Shown here one piece after another: positions 34,251-45,865 of a stretch of DNA of 64,000 nt (positions within the stretch are counted from its first letter, which is position 1; each line of letters begins with the position of its first letter). Origin of the DNA: Pseudomonadota bacterium. GTDB taxonomy: Bacteria; Pseudomonadota; Gammaproteobacteria; Steroidobacterales; Steroidobacteraceae. The notes under the pieces were generated by a model that was not told where the DNA came from, made no database searches, and was given only the letters and a program-made list of their open reading frames with translations. The stretch covers positions 310,001 through 374,000 of the forward strand of contig JAFEDR010000009.1 of NCBI GenBank assembly GCA_018241525.1, in the 5' to 3' direction. The translations under genes and the position numbers were made by a program.

Positions 34251-37200
34251 ATGCACCAGTTCCTGAGAGCCGTAACCGTCGGCGGACTCGCCCTAGTGCT
34301 CGGCTCGGCGCAGGCAGCCGACAGCGCCGCCCATGCGCCGCTGCTCCTGCAGAACCCGACGCTGAGCCGGACGCAGGTCGCGTTCGAGACCGGCGGCGAG
34401 ATTTGGATCGCCCCCCGCGAAGGCGGCGCGGCCCGGATCCTGGTCTCCGGCCAGGGACGCTGCGGCTCGCCGATCTTCTCGCCGGACGGCCAGCAGGTCG
34501 CATTCACCGCGACCTACGACGGCAACACCGACGTGTACGTGGTCCCCGCCGCGGGCGGCGAGCCACTGCGACTGACGTACCACCCGGGCCCCGACGAAGC
34601 ACTGGCCTGGACGCCGGACGGACGCAGCATCCTCTTCCGGTCCATGCGGACGACGCCGCGCGACCTGCCCCAGCTCTACACGATTTCGGCCACCGGCGGA
34701 TTCCCGACGCCGCTGCCGCTGCCCTCCGGCGCCGAGGCGGCCTACAGCCCGGACGGTCAGCACCTCGCCTACACGCCCTTTCCGCAGTGGCAGCCTGCAT
34801 GGAAGAAGTACCGTGGCGGGCAGACGACGCGGGTCTGGATCGCGGACCTCGCCGACTCGCACGTCGAGCGGGTGCCACGCGAGAACTCCAATGACCGCAA
34901 CCCGATCTGGGTGGGTGACCGCGTCTACTTCCTGTCGGATCGCAATGGCCCGACGACGCTGTTCGAGTACGACACGAAGAGTCATGCGGTCCGGGAAGTC
35001 ATCGCCAACGGTCGCGGTCCGGACATCGGCGCGGCATCCGCCGGGCCCGATGGGATCGTCTTCAGCCAGTTCGGTTCGCTGAAGATCTTCGATCCGGCGA
35101 GCGGCCAGGTCAGGGCGATCAACGTGTCGATTCCCGGCGAGCGGGCCCAGGCCCGGCCGCATTTCGAGAAGCTGGCGACGCAGGACGTCCTGCACGGCGC
35201 GATTTCGCCGACCGGCAAGCGCGTGCTGCTCGAGGCGCGCGGCGAGATCCTGTCCGTGCCGGCCGAGAAGGGCGATGCGCGCAACCTCACGCAGAGCCCA
35301 GGCGTTGCCGACCGAAATCCAGCCTGGTCCCCCGACGGCAAGTGGATCGCGTGGTTTTCGGACGAGTCCGGCGAGTACGCGCTGCACCTTCGGGCCCCGG
35401 ACGGCCTCGGCGCGGTGCGCAAGATCCCGCTCGGTCAGCCGCCGTCGTTCTTCTACGATCCGCGCTGGTCGCCGGACAGCAAGAAGATCGCCTACACCGA
35501 CAAGCGCCTGAACCTGTGGGTGCTCGACCTCGCGAACCCGACACCCGTCAAGGTCGACACCGATCGCTACGACACGCCGTTCTACCGGCTGGATCCCGCC
35601 TGGTCGCCGGACAGCCGCTGGCTCGTCTATACGAAGCAGCTCGCGAACCACCTGCACGCCGCCTTCGTTTACTCGCTCGCCGACCGCCAGTCACGCCAGC
35701 TGACCGACGGGCGCAGCGACGTGCTCTCGCCTCGCTTCGACCGCGACGGCAAGGCGCTGTACTTCCTCTCCGGCACTGACAACGGCCTCGGCGCCGGCTG
35801 GCTCGACATGAGCAGTCTCGGCCGCGCCACCACCAGCGCCGCCTACGTGGTCGTGCTGCAGCGTGACGCCGCGTCGCCGCTCGCCCCGGAAAGCGACGAG
35901 GAGTCGGCGAAGAAGGATGAGGCTGCCGGCGAAAAGGCGCCGGCCGACAAGGCGAAGGGCGAGGCGGCCGCCAAGGCCGCCGCGATCCCGGACGTTCGCA
36001 TCGACTTCGCCGGCATCGACCAGCGGATCCTCGCGCTTCCGGTCCCGTTCGCGCACTACGAGGCCCTCGAGGCGGGTGCCAAGGGGATCGTGTACCTGGT
36101 CGCCGGCCCGGTCGTGGCCACCGACCACGACATGCTGAGCTACCAGGGTCCGCCGCCGGTCAGCGTTTCGCGCTTCGACTTCAAGACCCGCAAGCTCGAG
36201 CCCTTCATCAAAGCCGCGGACGGCGGCACCTTCTCGGTCTCGGCCGACGGCAGCAAGGCGCTGTACGGGCTGCAGAAGAAGTGGTTCGTCGTCGCCGCCG
36301 ACAAGGAGGCCAAGGACGGCGACGGCGCGCTGAAGCTCGAGGACGTCAACCTGCGGATCGAGCCGCGCGCCGAGTGGCAGCAGATCTACCGCGAGGCCTG
36401 GCGCATCGAGCGCGACTTCCTCTACGACCCGCACTTCCACGGCGTCGATCTCGCGAAGGCGGAGAAGGCCTACGCGCCGTTCGTCGCTGGCATCGCGAGC
36501 CGCGCGGACCTGAGCGCGCTGCTCGAGGAGATGACCGGCCACATCAGCCTCGGTCATACGTTCATCCGCGGCGGCGCCATGCCCCCGCAAACGCCGGTCA
36601 GCATCGGCCTGCTGGGTGCCGACTTCCGGGCCGTCGATGGCCACGTGCAGATTGCGCGCGTCCTGGCGGGCGAGAACTGGAATCCCGACGCGATTGCCCC
36701 GCTGACGCAGCCCGGGGTCAACGTGGCGGCCGGGGAGTTCCTGCTGGCGGTCAACGGGCGACCGGTGGACGCGGGCGGCGATGTCTACCGCTACTTCGAG
36801 GGCCTTGCCGGCAAGCAGACGGTACTGTCGGTGGGACCGAGCGCCGACGGCAAGGGCGCGCGCAACGTGACCGTCGTCCCGGTTGCATCCGAGCAGAAGC
36901 TGCGCCTGCTCAGCTGGATGGAAGCGAACCGCAGGCTCGTCGACGAGCGCACCGGCGGGCGGGTCGCGTACGTCTACGTACCCGACACGGCCTTTGGCGG
37001 CTTCACGAATTTCAACCGCTACTTCTACTCGCAGGTCGGCAAGGAGGCGGTGATCGTCGATGAGCGGTTCAACCACGGCGGCGACATTGCGGACTTCATC
37101 GTCGAGCAGCTGAAGAAGACGCCGCAGATGGCGAACTCGACCCGCGAGGGCGAGGACATGATCGAGCCCGCGCAGGCGATCTTCGGACCGAAAGTGATGC

Positions 37201-37583
37201 TGATTAATCAGATGTCCGGTTCCGGCGGCGACGCGCTGCCGTGGCTGTTCCGCAAGCAGAAGGTCGGCACGCTTGTCGGGGTGCGTACCTGGGGCGGACT
37301 GGTCGGCATCTCGGGGTACCCGCCCTTGATGGACGGCGGCCTGATCACCGCACCGCGCTGGGCGATCTACGGCACCAACGGCGCCTGGGAAGTCGAGAAC
37401 ATCGGCATCCCGCCGGACGTCGAGGTGGAGCAGGACCCGGCTTTGATGCGTGGCGGTGCCGACCCGCAGCTCGATCGTGCGATCGAGGTCATCCAGTCGC
37501 AGCTGGCGCAATCGCCGCCTCCGAAGCTCGTGAAGCCGGCACCGCCCGACGTGAAGCCCGTCATCCCAGACTTCAGCCACTAG
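34251..37583 (+). CDS. Exported tricorn-type S41 protease
   Basis: The 1110-residue protein starts MHQFLRAVTVGGLAL with a signal peptide (about 1-22). Two stretches of TolB/tricorn-like propeller blades (SPDGQQVAF, WTPDGRSILF, WSPDGKWIAW) fill about 30-540. A Lys/Glu/Ala-rich linker at about 545-580 is followed by the tricorn core. The catalytic region shows His769 (SLGHTFIRGG), a PDZ-like domain (about 790-880) and Ser991 (MSGSGGDALPW), with the tail NIGIPPDVEVEQDP. Tricorn proteases degrade peptides left by other proteases. Here a periplasmic location is indicated, next to an S9 peptidase and an amidase. The length is typical for bacterial homologues. Confidence 0.93.
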   Translation: MHQFLRAVTVGGLALVLGSAQAADSAAHAPLLLQNPTLSRTQVAFETGGEIWIAPREGGAARILVSGQGRCGSPIFSPDGQQVAFTATYDGNTDVYVVPAAGGEPLRLTYHPGPDEALAWTPDGRSILFRSMRTTPRDLPQLYTISATGGFPTPLPLPSGAEAAYSPDGQHLAYTPFPQWQPAWKKYRGGQTTRVWIADLADSHVERVPRENSNDRNPIWVGDRVYFLSDRNGPTTLFEYDTKSHAVREVIANGRGPDIGAASAGPDGIVFSQFGSLKIFDPASGQVRAINVSIPGERAQARPHFEKLATQDVLHGAISPTGKRVLLEARGEILSVPAEKGDARNLTQSPGVADRNPAWSPDGKWIAWFSDESGEYALHLRAPDGLGAVRKIPLGQPPSFFYDPRWSPDSKKIAYTDKRLNLWVLDLANPTPVKVDTDRYDTPFYRLDPAWSPDSRWLVYTKQLANHLHAAFVYSLADRQSRQLTDGRSDVLSPRFDRDGKALYFLSGTDNGLGAGWLDMSSLGRATTSAAYVVVLQRDAASPLAPESDEESAKKDEAAGEKAPADKAKGEAAAKAAAIPDVRIDFAGIDQRILALPVPFAHYEALEAGAKGIVYLVAGPVVATDHDMLSYQGPPPVSVSRFDFKTRKLEPFIKAADGGTFSVSADGSKALYGLQKKWFVVAADKEAKDGDGALKLEDVNLRIEPRAEWQQIYREAWRIERDFLYDPHFHGVDLAKAEKAYAPFVAGIASRADLSALLEEMTGHISLGHTFIRGGAMPPQTPVSIGLLGADFRAVDGHVQIARVLAGENWNPDAIAPLTQPGVNVAAGEFLLAVNGRPVDAGGDVYRYFEGLAGKQTVLSVGPSADGKGARNVTVVPVASEQKLRLLSWMEANRRLVDERTGGRVAYVYVPDTAFGGFTNFNRYFYSQVGKEAVIVDERFNHGGDIADFIVEQLKKTPQMANSTREGEDMIEPAQAIFGPKVMLINQMSGSGGDALPWLFRKQKVGTLVGVRTWGGLVGISGYPPLMDGGLITAPRWAIYGTNGAWEVENIGIPPDVEVEQDPALMRGGADPQLDRAIEVIQSQLAQSPPPKLVKPAPPDVKPVIPDFSH

Positions 37584-37590
37584 CGACCAC

Positions 37591-37619
37591 GGCCGGGCAT
37601 CGCGCGGCGATGCCCGGCC
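37591..37619. terminator. Bidirectional hairpin terminator
   Basis: A perfect 13-base-pair stem (37591-37603 with 37607-37619) and three-base loop lie between the convergent stops at 37583 and 37647. There is no T tract. Confidence 0.65.
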
Positions 37620-37646
37620 GGCCGGCGCCGGCTCGGCAACCGGATC

Positions 37647-39209
<1,563 letters not shown>

Positions 39210-39358
39210 GGATTCCCCCGATTCATCAGTGAGATCCCGGCAGTGTGCGATGCGTCATTTGGCGGCGCTTCCAATCATGCCGCCGATGTCGCGCTGCAGC
39301 GCGCCACCGGCAGGCGCCTGTCCGGGACAAGGTGATCCGCCACAACGGCTCAGCGCAT

Positions 39359-39373
39359 GTTAACGTTATTAAC
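39359..39373. promoter_or_regulatory. AT-rich inverted repeat upstream of TonB receptor
   Basis: GTTAA-N5-TTAAC lies in the only AT-rich patch of the amidase/TonB-receptor gap, 53 bases before the receptor ATG. It may be an operator or part of the promoter; support is weak. Confidence 0.3.
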
Positions 39374-39425
39374 TAATCGCTGTGGAATGACTGCTGAGAA
39401 CCACTCATCCACCGGGGAGCGACTG

Positions 39426-42400
39426 ATGACTCATCGTAAGTTGGAAGCGATCCGGGCGCATCGCGCGCTCTTGGCCGTGCCTTTGCTTGGCGTCTCGATC
39501 GGCGTCGCCGCGCAGGAGAAACCCGCCGCCAAAGACAGCGGGGATACCCTGCAGGAAGTCGTCGTCACGGGCTCGCGCATTGCGCGCCCGGATCTCGAGC
39601 GCCTCGAACCGACCACGGTCGTCTCGGCGCAGACGCTGGACGATCGCGGCTTCACCGACGTCGGCCAGGCACTCTCGGAGCTGCCCGGCTTCGGCATCCC
39701 CACCAACGGCAGCAACGTGCAGTCGGTGAACGGCATCGGCCAGAGCTTCGTCGACCTCTTCTCCCTCGGCTCGCAGCGCACGCTGACCTTGGTCAACGGC
39801 CGGCGGTTCGTGTCGTCCAACTCGCCGGCAGTGGGCGGCATCGCCTCGCCTGGCGGCCAGGTCGATCTCAATGTCATTCCCACCAAGCTGATCGACCGCA
39901 TCGAGACGGTCTCCGTGGGTGGCGCGCCGATCTACGGCGCCGATGCGATCTCCGGCACCGTGAATATCATCCTGAAGCGTGACTACGAAGGCGCCGACAT
40001 CGACGTCCTCTGGGGACGCTCTGGCTACCACGATGCGGAGCAGGAGCGCGTGCGCGCGCTGCTCGGCACTAACTTCGCGGACAACCGCGGCAACATCACG
40101 CTGTCCGGCGATTTCTCGAAGTCGCACGGCCTGGTCGGCACCGACCGCCCGATCTACGGCGCCGACCTCGCCTTCGCGAAGCCGCTGTACTCGAGCCCGT
40201 ACACCAACGTGCTGTACGGGCAGAGCACGGTCACTTCTATCAACTTCGGCGGCGTGCCGCTGGTCGACGACTTCTTCTTCGCGCCCGGCATCGGCATCCC
40301 GGCGCCGGCGTTCGGCGTGACCGACCCCAACGGCGTGCTGCTCGCCTTCGGCAACGCCGGCAAGACGGGCAGCAACCTCGTCCCGTACAACCTCGGCAGC
40401 CAGTTCTTCAACAACCCGGTGTTCTCGAGCGGCGGCGACGGCGAGCGCCTCTCGCAGACGACCAACCTGCTGTCGCCGCTCGAGCGCATCAACTTCGACG
40501 TGCTCGCCGACTTCCGGCCCACGGAGCGGACGCGCGTCTTCGCGGAGGGCTGGTTCTCCGAAACGCACGGCACGGACCTGATCCAGCAGCCGCAGTACAA
40601 CACGTTCTTCTTCGGCTCCGCCGGCCAGCCGCAGGGCAACCTGGTCATCAGCCTCAACAACCCGTTCCTGCCGGCGGCGGCGCGTGCCGCGATCCAGCAG
40701 GCGCTGCTCGCCTACCAGGCGACCTTCAGCCCCACCAGCGGGCCGTTTGACCCGAACTGGTCGCCGGATCACTTCTACATGGCTCGCGCGAGCATGGACC
40801 TGCAGAGCGGGCTCGCGACCGCAAACCAAGTGGTGACCCGCGGCGTGCTCGGCGTCGAGGGCAAGTTCGACGTCGGCAGCCACCTGTTCGCGTGGGAGAT
40901 CGCCGGCAGCTACGGCCATTCGCGCAATACCTCCGACCAGCCCTCGATCGTCTGGCAGAACTTCCAGAACGCGGCGGACGCGGTGGTCGACCCGGCGACC
41001 GGCAACATCGTCTGTGCCGGTACGCTGAACGGCACGCTGCAGAACGCCCCGGTGTCGACGGTGTCGAGCACGTGCTCGCCGCTCAACCTGTTCGGCTTCG
41101 GCGCGGCGAGCCAGGCGGCCAAGGACTACATCACGCACCACGCGGTCGCCTCGTCGATCACCACGCAGCGCGACGTCACCGCGACCATCAACGGCGACCT
41201 GTTCAAGCTGCCCGCGGGAGAGGTTAAGGCCTCGCTCGGGTTCGAGAACCGGCGCGAGTCGGCGGAGTTCGATCCTGACTCGTTCTATACGCAGGCGCTG
41301 GGCACGGGCGCGGCGATCCTCGGAATCTCCGGCGAATACCACACGAACGAGTTCTTCGGCGAGCTGCTGGTGCCGATCTTCTCGCCGTCCCAGGACGTCC
41401 TGCTGCTGCACTCGATGCAGCTCGAGGGCGCAATCCGCCGCGTCGACAACTCGATCGCCGGCGCCTCGACGACCTGGACCGCGGGCCTGCGCTGGTCGCC
41501 GGTCAAGGATGCCCAGTTCCGCGGCAACAAGACCCGCTCGATCCGCGCGCCGGCGATCACCGAGCTCTTCCTGCCGTCGGTGCCCGCCTACAGCTTCGCG
41601 AACGACCCGTGCGACCTCAACTTCGTGGGTCAGGGTCCGAACCCGGCGGTGCGTGCCGCGAACTGCGCAGCCGAAGGCATCAACACGACGACGTTCACCT
41701 CCAACGTGGTCAACGCGACCGCGCTCGGCACGACGTCCGGCAACACGCACCTGACGTCCGAGACCGCGGACGCCGAGGCCCTCGGCGTGGTGCTGCGGCC
41801 ACGCTGGGTGCCGCGCCTCAACCTGACCGTCGACTACATCGACATCAAGGTGACCAACGCGATCGAGCAGCTGGACCTGACCACGATCATGGACTCCTGC
41901 TACGACTCGACCGACTACCCGAACAACCAGTACTGCCACCTCTTCACGCGCAATGCCCAGCATCAGGTGGTCGACTTCCACTCGGGCTTCGTCAACGCCG
42001 GCAACCTTCACTTCACGGGCATCACCGCCGGCCTCGACTACACCTTCGACGTGCCGACCTTCGGCCGGGATCCGGGGACGCTCGGCAGCCTGCAGCTGCG
42101 CGCGAACTACCTGGACACCCAGCGCCTGACCCAGCAGATCGGCGCCGTGCCGCTGCAGAAGCTCGACGGCCAGCTCGGCGGTGCAAACTCGACCGGGAAT
42201 TCCGTGAAGAGCAAGGGCACGCTCGACCTCGCCTACCGGTACAAGACCTTCGGCTGGAACTGGCAGGCGCAGTTCATCGGCTCGGCGAACTTCGCGAACC
42301 TGAACCCGCCGAACTTCCAGGACTACATGGGCGTGAGTCGCTGGTGGGTGATCAACTCGACGATCGCCTACGAGTTCCCGCATCGGGTCACGGCGAGGCT

Positions 42401-42542
42401 GATCGTCGATAACGTGTTCAACAAGCAGCCGCCGTTCCCGGCGGTGGCGTCGTCGGGCGGTAACTACACGCAGGCCGTGTCGCTGTACTGGTCCGGCGTG
42501 ATGGGTCGCTACTTCATGCTCGCGGCCGACGCCCACTTCTAG
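39426..42542 (+). CDS. Large TonB-dependent outer-membrane receptor
   Basis: Starting at the ATG at 39426 behind GGGGAG gives 1038 residues with a signal peptide (about 1-30, GVAAQEKP). The TonB box LQEVVVTGSRIARPDLE is followed by a plug (LTLVNGRRFVSS, GGAPIYGADAISGTVNIILKRDYEG) and a long barrel ending MLAADAHF with C-terminal Phe. The size and the plug phrase GADAISGTVNI place it in the 1000-residue class common in Xanthomonads, sphingomonads and shewanellae, which import oligosaccharides, peptides or larger substrates. It is divergent from an amidase. The substrate cannot be read from sequence. Confidence 0.93.
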   Translation: MTHRKLEAIRAHRALLAVPLLGVSIGVAAQEKPAAKDSGDTLQEVVVTGSRIARPDLERLEPTTVVSAQTLDDRGFTDVGQALSELPGFGIPTNGSNVQSVNGIGQSFVDLFSLGSQRTLTLVNGRRFVSSNSPAVGGIASPGGQVDLNVIPTKLIDRIETVSVGGAPIYGADAISGTVNIILKRDYEGADIDVLWGRSGYHDAEQERVRALLGTNFADNRGNITLSGDFSKSHGLVGTDRPIYGADLAFAKPLYSSPYTNVLYGQSTVTSINFGGVPLVDDFFFAPGIGIPAPAFGVTDPNGVLLAFGNAGKTGSNLVPYNLGSQFFNNPVFSSGGDGERLSQTTNLLSPLERINFDVLADFRPTERTRVFAEGWFSETHGTDLIQQPQYNTFFFGSAGQPQGNLVISLNNPFLPAAARAAIQQALLAYQATFSPTSGPFDPNWSPDHFYMARASMDLQSGLATANQVVTRGVLGVEGKFDVGSHLFAWEIAGSYGHSRNTSDQPSIVWQNFQNAADAVVDPATGNIVCAGTLNGTLQNAPVSTVSSTCSPLNLFGFGAASQAAKDYITHHAVASSITTQRDVTATINGDLFKLPAGEVKASLGFENRRESAEFDPDSFYTQALGTGAAILGISGEYHTNEFFGELLVPIFSPSQDVLLLHSMQLEGAIRRVDNSIAGASTTWTAGLRWSPVKDAQFRGNKTRSIRAPAITELFLPSVPAYSFANDPCDLNFVGQGPNPAVRAANCAAEGINTTTFTSNVVNATALGTTSGNTHLTSETADAEALGVVLRPRWVPRLNLTVDYIDIKVTNAIEQLDLTTIMDSCYDSTDYPNNQYCHLFTRNAQHQVVDFHSGFVNAGNLHFTGITAGLDYTFDVPTFGRDPGTLGSLQLRANYLDTQRLTQQIGAVPLQKLDGQLGGANSTGNSVKSKGTLDLAYRYKTFGWNWQAQFIGSANFANLNPPNFQDYMGVSRWWVINSTIAYEFPHRVTARLIVDNVFNKQPPFPAVASSGGNYTQAVSLYWSGVMGRYFMLAADAHF

Positions 42543-42551
42543 GGCAACCGG

Positions 42552-42578
42552 GGCCGGGCGCGGCTTCCGCGCCCGGCC
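42552..42578 (+). terminator. Terminator of the large TonB receptor
   Basis: A perfect 12-base-pair stem (42552-42563 with 42567-42578) and three-base loop begin nine bases after the receptor stop. There is no T tract. Confidence 0.6.
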
Positions 42579-42639
42579 TGCTGGCGCCGCGCCAGCGCGT
42601 GCAGGCACACTGGGTCCCTCCCCCGCACCGGGCAGGGCC

Positions 42640-43620
42640 ATGTACCGCGTCTATTCCAAGCATGCGCAGAACTTCGTCCCGCTGCCCGACCCGGTGGGGC
42701 CTGCGGGTGCGCCGGTCCTGACCGACGACCTCATCTGGATCGACCTCGAGCACCCGACGGCCGACGAGGAGTCGGGCCTCGAGCGCGCGCTCGGCATCGA
42801 GCTGCCGACGCGGGAGGAGATGAAGGACATCGAGCCGTCCAGTCGCCTCTACCATGAGGACGGCGCCGCGTACCTGACGGGCGCGCTCCTCGCGAATGCC
42901 GATTCGGACACGCCCGAACTCACCAACGTGGGCTTCGTGCTTCACCACGGCCGGCTGGTCACCATCCGCTACGCCGAGCCGCGCGCGTTTCGCCTGTTCA
43001 GCGCCTTTGCGCAGCGCACGAAGACCGTGCTGCCGAGCGGGAATGCGACACTGATCGCGCTGCTGGAGGCGATGGTCGACCGCAACGCGGAGATCCTCGA
43101 GGGAGCCGGGGCGAGCACCGACGAGATCTCGCGCGGCATCTTCCGGACCGCCGGGCGTCGGTCGGGACGCCAGCTCGAGGAGGCGCTGACGCGGATCGCG
43201 CTGCGCCAGGACCTGACCGGCAAGTGCCGCGAGAGCCTGGTCAGCATCGGCCGGATGGTCAGCTTCCTGCTCGCCGCACCCGAGTTCGCGCAGGACGCCG
43301 CCGCCCGCCAGCAGCTGGAGAGCGTCGGACGCGATGTCAGCTCCCTGACCGACCACGCGAGTTTCCTGTCGACCCGCATCAGCTTCCTGCTCGACGCTGC
43401 GCTCGGGCTGGTCAACATCGAGCAGAACCAGATCATCAAGATCTTCTCGGTGGTTGCCGTGATCTTCCTGCCGCCGACGCTGGTCGCGTCGAGCTACGGA
43501 ATGAACTTCCACCACATGCCGGAGCTGCAGTGGCCGTATGGTTACCCGATGGCCCTCGGCCTAATGGTCGTCTCGGCGATCCTGCCGTACCTCTGGTTCA
43601 AGCGGCAGGGCTGGCTGTGA
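42640..43620 (+). CDS. corA: CorA-family magnesium/cobalt transporter
   Basis: The 326-residue protein has a soluble N-terminal domain (about 1-235) rich in helices, then two C-terminal transmembrane helices. The hallmark G287-M-N289 (SYGMNFHHMPEL) ends the first. Preceding IEQNQIIKIFSVVAVIFLPPTLVAS is the pore-lining helix typical of CorA. The periplasmic loop carries MPEL, the canonical Mg-type sequence rather than a ZntB variant. It forms a pentameric inner-membrane channel for Mg2+ or Co2+. The ATG at 42640 follows a weak GGCAGGG site. The racemase gene begins 25 bases after its stop. Confidence 0.9.
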   Translation: MYRVYSKHAQNFVPLPDPVGPAGAPVLTDDLIWIDLEHPTADEESGLERALGIELPTREEMKDIEPSSRLYHEDGAAYLTGALLANADSDTPELTNVGFVLHHGRLVTIRYAEPRAFRLFSAFAQRTKTVLPSGNATLIALLEAMVDRNAEILEGAGASTDEISRGIFRTAGRRSGRQLEEALTRIALRQDLTGKCRESLVSIGRMVSFLLAAPEFAQDAAARQQLESVGRDVSSLTDHASFLSTRISFLLDAALGLVNIEQNQIIKIFSVVAVIFLPPTLVASSYGMNFHHMPELQWPYGYPMALGLMVVSAILPYLWFKRQGWL

Positions 43621-43645
43621 GCGCCAGGTCGGGCGACCGGCGGCC

Positions 43646-44347
43646 GTGACGGGCCACGTCGGCATCGTCGCATGCTCGGCGGAGGGCGCCGCGCTCTGCT
43701 ATCGCACGATCTGCCTCGAAGGCGCGGCCTGGCTCGGGCCGCACGGGCACCCCGAGGTCTCGCTCCACTCGGCTTCGCTCGCGCGCTACGTGGCGTGCCT
43801 CGACCAGGGCGACCGGGAAGGCGTCGCCGCGCTGATGCTCGCCTCGGCCGAGCGCCTCGCCGCCGCCGGTGCCGACTTCCTGATCTGCCCCGACAACACG
43901 ATCCACGCGGCGCTGCCGCTCGTGCTGCCGCGCTCGCCCCTGCCGTGGCTGCACATCGCCGAGGTGGTCGCGGACGCTGCCCGAGCGCGCGGACTGCGCC
44001 GCCTCGGGCTGCTCGGCACGCGCTGGCTCGTCGAGAGCGACGTCTACCCGGACGCGTTGCGCCAGCGGGGGCTGGGCTGGCAGCGACCTGACGCGACCGG
44101 CGCGGACGAGGTGAACCGGATCATCATGGAGGAGCTCGTACGCGGACAGTGCCGCGAGGAGTCCACGGCGCGACTGCGCGAGGAGATCACGACCCTGGCC
44201 GACGGCGGCTGTGATGGCGTCGTGCTGGGCTGCACGGAACTGCCGCTCGTGCTCGACGACGCGAACTCGCCGCTGCCGACACTCGACTCGACCCGGCTGC
44301 TCGCCCGCGCGGCGCTCACCCGGGCGCTGGGCTCGCCACGCCCCTGA
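43646..44347 (+). CDS. Aspartate/glutamate racemase family protein
   Basis: The start is a GTG at 43646, giving 233 residues. The two-domain Asp/Glu racemase fold shows both catalytic cysteines: Cys81 in LICPDNT and Cys196 in LGCTELPL. Family members interconvert L- and D-aspartate or glutamate without PLP. MurI is usually larger and differs in motif context, so this is more likely a catabolic or free-amino-acid racemase. It links to the D-amino-acid theme of the window though it lies 20 kb from dgcN/dgcA. It probably shares a transcript with the CorA gene 25 bases upstream. Confidence 0.88.
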   Translation: MTGHVGIVACSAEGAALCYRTICLEGAAWLGPHGHPEVSLHSASLARYVACLDQGDREGVAALMLASAERLAAAGADFLICPDNTIHAALPLVLPRSPLPWLHIAEVVADAARARGLRRLGLLGTRWLVESDVYPDALRQRGLGWQRPDATGADEVNRIIMEELVRGQCREESTARLREEITTLADGGCDGVVLGCTELPLVLDDANSPLPTLDSTRLLARAALTRALGSPRP

Positions 44348-44381
44348 GCGGGATCGCCGGCCAGCACCGCGCGCAGGAGCG

Positions 44382-44957
44382 TTACGGCGCGGACACGGCC
44401 GCGGCCGGTGGCGACGCCACCCGGGTGCGGCCGCGGCACTCGCTGTACAGGATGGCGAGCATCTGCTGCAGCCGATAGCGCTGCGCGGGATCCTCGACGA
44501 TGAGCCGCAGCCGCGCATCGTCGCCCGCGCCGGCGCCGCGCTCGATCAGCAGCCCGCCCGCCGCGCCATCGGCGGCGGCCCGCAGGTCGCGGACGGTAGA
44601 CCAATCGATGTCGACCTCGGCGGGCCTGGCCGTGGCGTCCTTCAGGTAGAAGGTGCCGGCGCAGCTGAATGCCGCATAGCGTGCAACGGCCATGGCAGGC
44701 TCGCCGAGCGCGAGTTGCAGGCGGCTGTTGCGCAGCAGCGCGCCGATCACCCGGTTGAGGCCACCGAGCCGTGGGACATAGTAATAAGAGTACGGCTGGT
44801 CGTCCGCGGACGACGGCTGCGGATGGTGGGGCAACGGCGTGGCGCCGTCTTGATCCGCCGCGCACGCGGACCCGGCGCCGAGGGCGAGGACGGCGATGGT
44901 CACCAGCACCGCGATGCCGCGGCTGCCGATCCGAGTCTCCTGCCCCTGTTGCGGCAT
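44382..44957 (-). CDS. Secreted protein of unknown function
   Basis: The 191-residue product has a hydrophobic signal segment (IAVLVTIAVLALGAGSACA, about 15-33). The mature part has two cysteines (SCAGTF and SECRGR) that could form a disulfide, and a short Tyr-rich stretch (YSYYYVP). No domain is recognised. It is convergent with the racemase gene (34-base gap) and isolated from the IorA-type gene by a 442-base gap. The open frame, signal peptide and normal codon use support a real gene. Confidence 0.7.
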   Translation of the reverse strand: MPQQGQETRIGSRGIAVLVTIAVLALGAGSACAADQDGATPLPHHPQPSSADDQPYSYYYVPRLGGLNRVIGALLRNSRLQLALGEPAMAVARYAAFSCAGTFYLKDATARPAEVDIDWSTVRDLRAAADGAAGGLLIERGAGAGDDARLRLIVEDPAQRYRLQQMLAILYSECRGRTRVASPPAAAVSAP

Positions 44958-45399
44958 GCTGCCCCTGCTTCCTCTTCGCGTCGCGGCACTCTAGGCAGCG
45001 ACGTGCGACAGAACTGTGACGGAGCTAGAGGCCGCGCAAACTAAGTCTGTTCCGTCAAATGCCTTCGCAGGCGCCGACTTCGTCGGTCGCTCCGTGCGCG
45101 GCGAGCGTGCATCACCATCGCGCGCCGCGCGAGATTCCTGGGTGCGTGTTTGGGGGAATCCCCGAACCGGCGCGGATGCCGCGCCGCCGGCCGTCGCCGC
45201 CGATCCTGTCGGCGGCCTTAAGGCACCCGATGCGAAGCGCCCCGACGCAGCGACCATATTTCCCGGCGGACCAGCTACTTGCGCCACCCGCGGCCGCGTT
45301 TCGAGGCGTCACGGTTCCTTGTTACCATCCATGGATCCATCCGCGCACCCGTGCCGGCCCCGGGGCCGGCCAGCGCACGATTCCCTGCCGGAGGTCGTC
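44958..45399. other. 442-base gap with no supported gene
   Basis: Both strands contain open frames, one continuous with the IorA-type gene from 45016, but none has a ribosome site or recognisable protein. Short palindromes occur (GGGGGAATCCCC near 45162 and GGCCCCGGGGCC near 45357). The right part should hold the promoter of the iorAB-type operon. It might include a dispersed intergenic repeat, which cannot be tested from one window. Confidence 0.4.
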
Positions 45400-45864
45400 A
45401 TGATCACGCTCAACATCAATGGCCAGTCGCGCACCGTCGACGTGCCGGCCGATACGCCGCTGCTCTGGGTCCTGCGCGACACCCTCGGCATGACCGGTAC
45501 GAAGTTCGGCTGCGGGCAGGCGCTGTGCGGCGCCTGCACGGTGCACGTCAACGGCGCGGCCACCCGCGCCTGCATCACGCCGGTTGCCGCGCTCGCCGGC
45601 AGCCGGATCACCACGATCGAGGGCCTGTCGGAGCACTCCGACCACCCGGTGCAGCGGGCCTGGCTGCAGCACGACGTACCCCAGTGCGGCTACTGTCAAT
45701 CGGGCCAGATCATGAGTGCCGCCGCGCTGCTCGCGCAGAACCGCAGCCCAAGCGACGAGGACATCGATGCCGCCATGGCGGGCAATATCTGCCGTTGCGG
45801 CACCTACAACGACATCCGCGCCGCCATTCACACGGCCGCGGGCCTGCTGCGGAAGGGGGGCTGA
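45400..45864 (+). CDS. Molybdenum hydroxylase iron-sulfur subunit (IorA-type)
   Basis: The ATG at 45400 is fixed by GGAGG nine bases upstream and gives 154 residues. The N-terminal plant-type [2Fe-2S] ferredoxin domain has Cys ligands in [13 protein letters not shown], and the helical C-terminal domain has the second [2Fe-2S] cluster ligands in CGYCQSGQ and NICRCGTY. The length and motifs match the small subunit of isoquinoline 1-oxidoreductase-like and aldehyde oxidase-like enzymes that lack a FAD subunit. It passes electrons from the molybdenum subunit, encoded one base downstream, to an external acceptor. The longer frame upstream is not used. Confidence 0.92.
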   Translation: MITLNINGQSRTVDVPADTPLLWVLRDTLGMTGTKFGCGQALCGACTVHVNGAATRACITPVAALAGSRITTIEGLSEHSDHPVQRAWLQHDVPQCGYCQSGQIMSAAALLAQNRSPSDEDIDAAMAGNICRCGTYNDIRAAIHTAAGLLRKGG

Positions 45865-45865
45865 C

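Noticed and set aside
39405..42641. A 1078-codon open frame antisense to the large TonB receptor
   Set aside because: High GC with biased third positions opens long antisense frames; the translation is Arg/Val/Glu-rich with no domain, while the forward frame is a full TonB receptor.
45016..45399. N-terminal extension of the IorA-type protein
   Set aside because: The family starts at MITLNINGQ with GGAGG before 45400; the 128 extra codons have no homology-like features.
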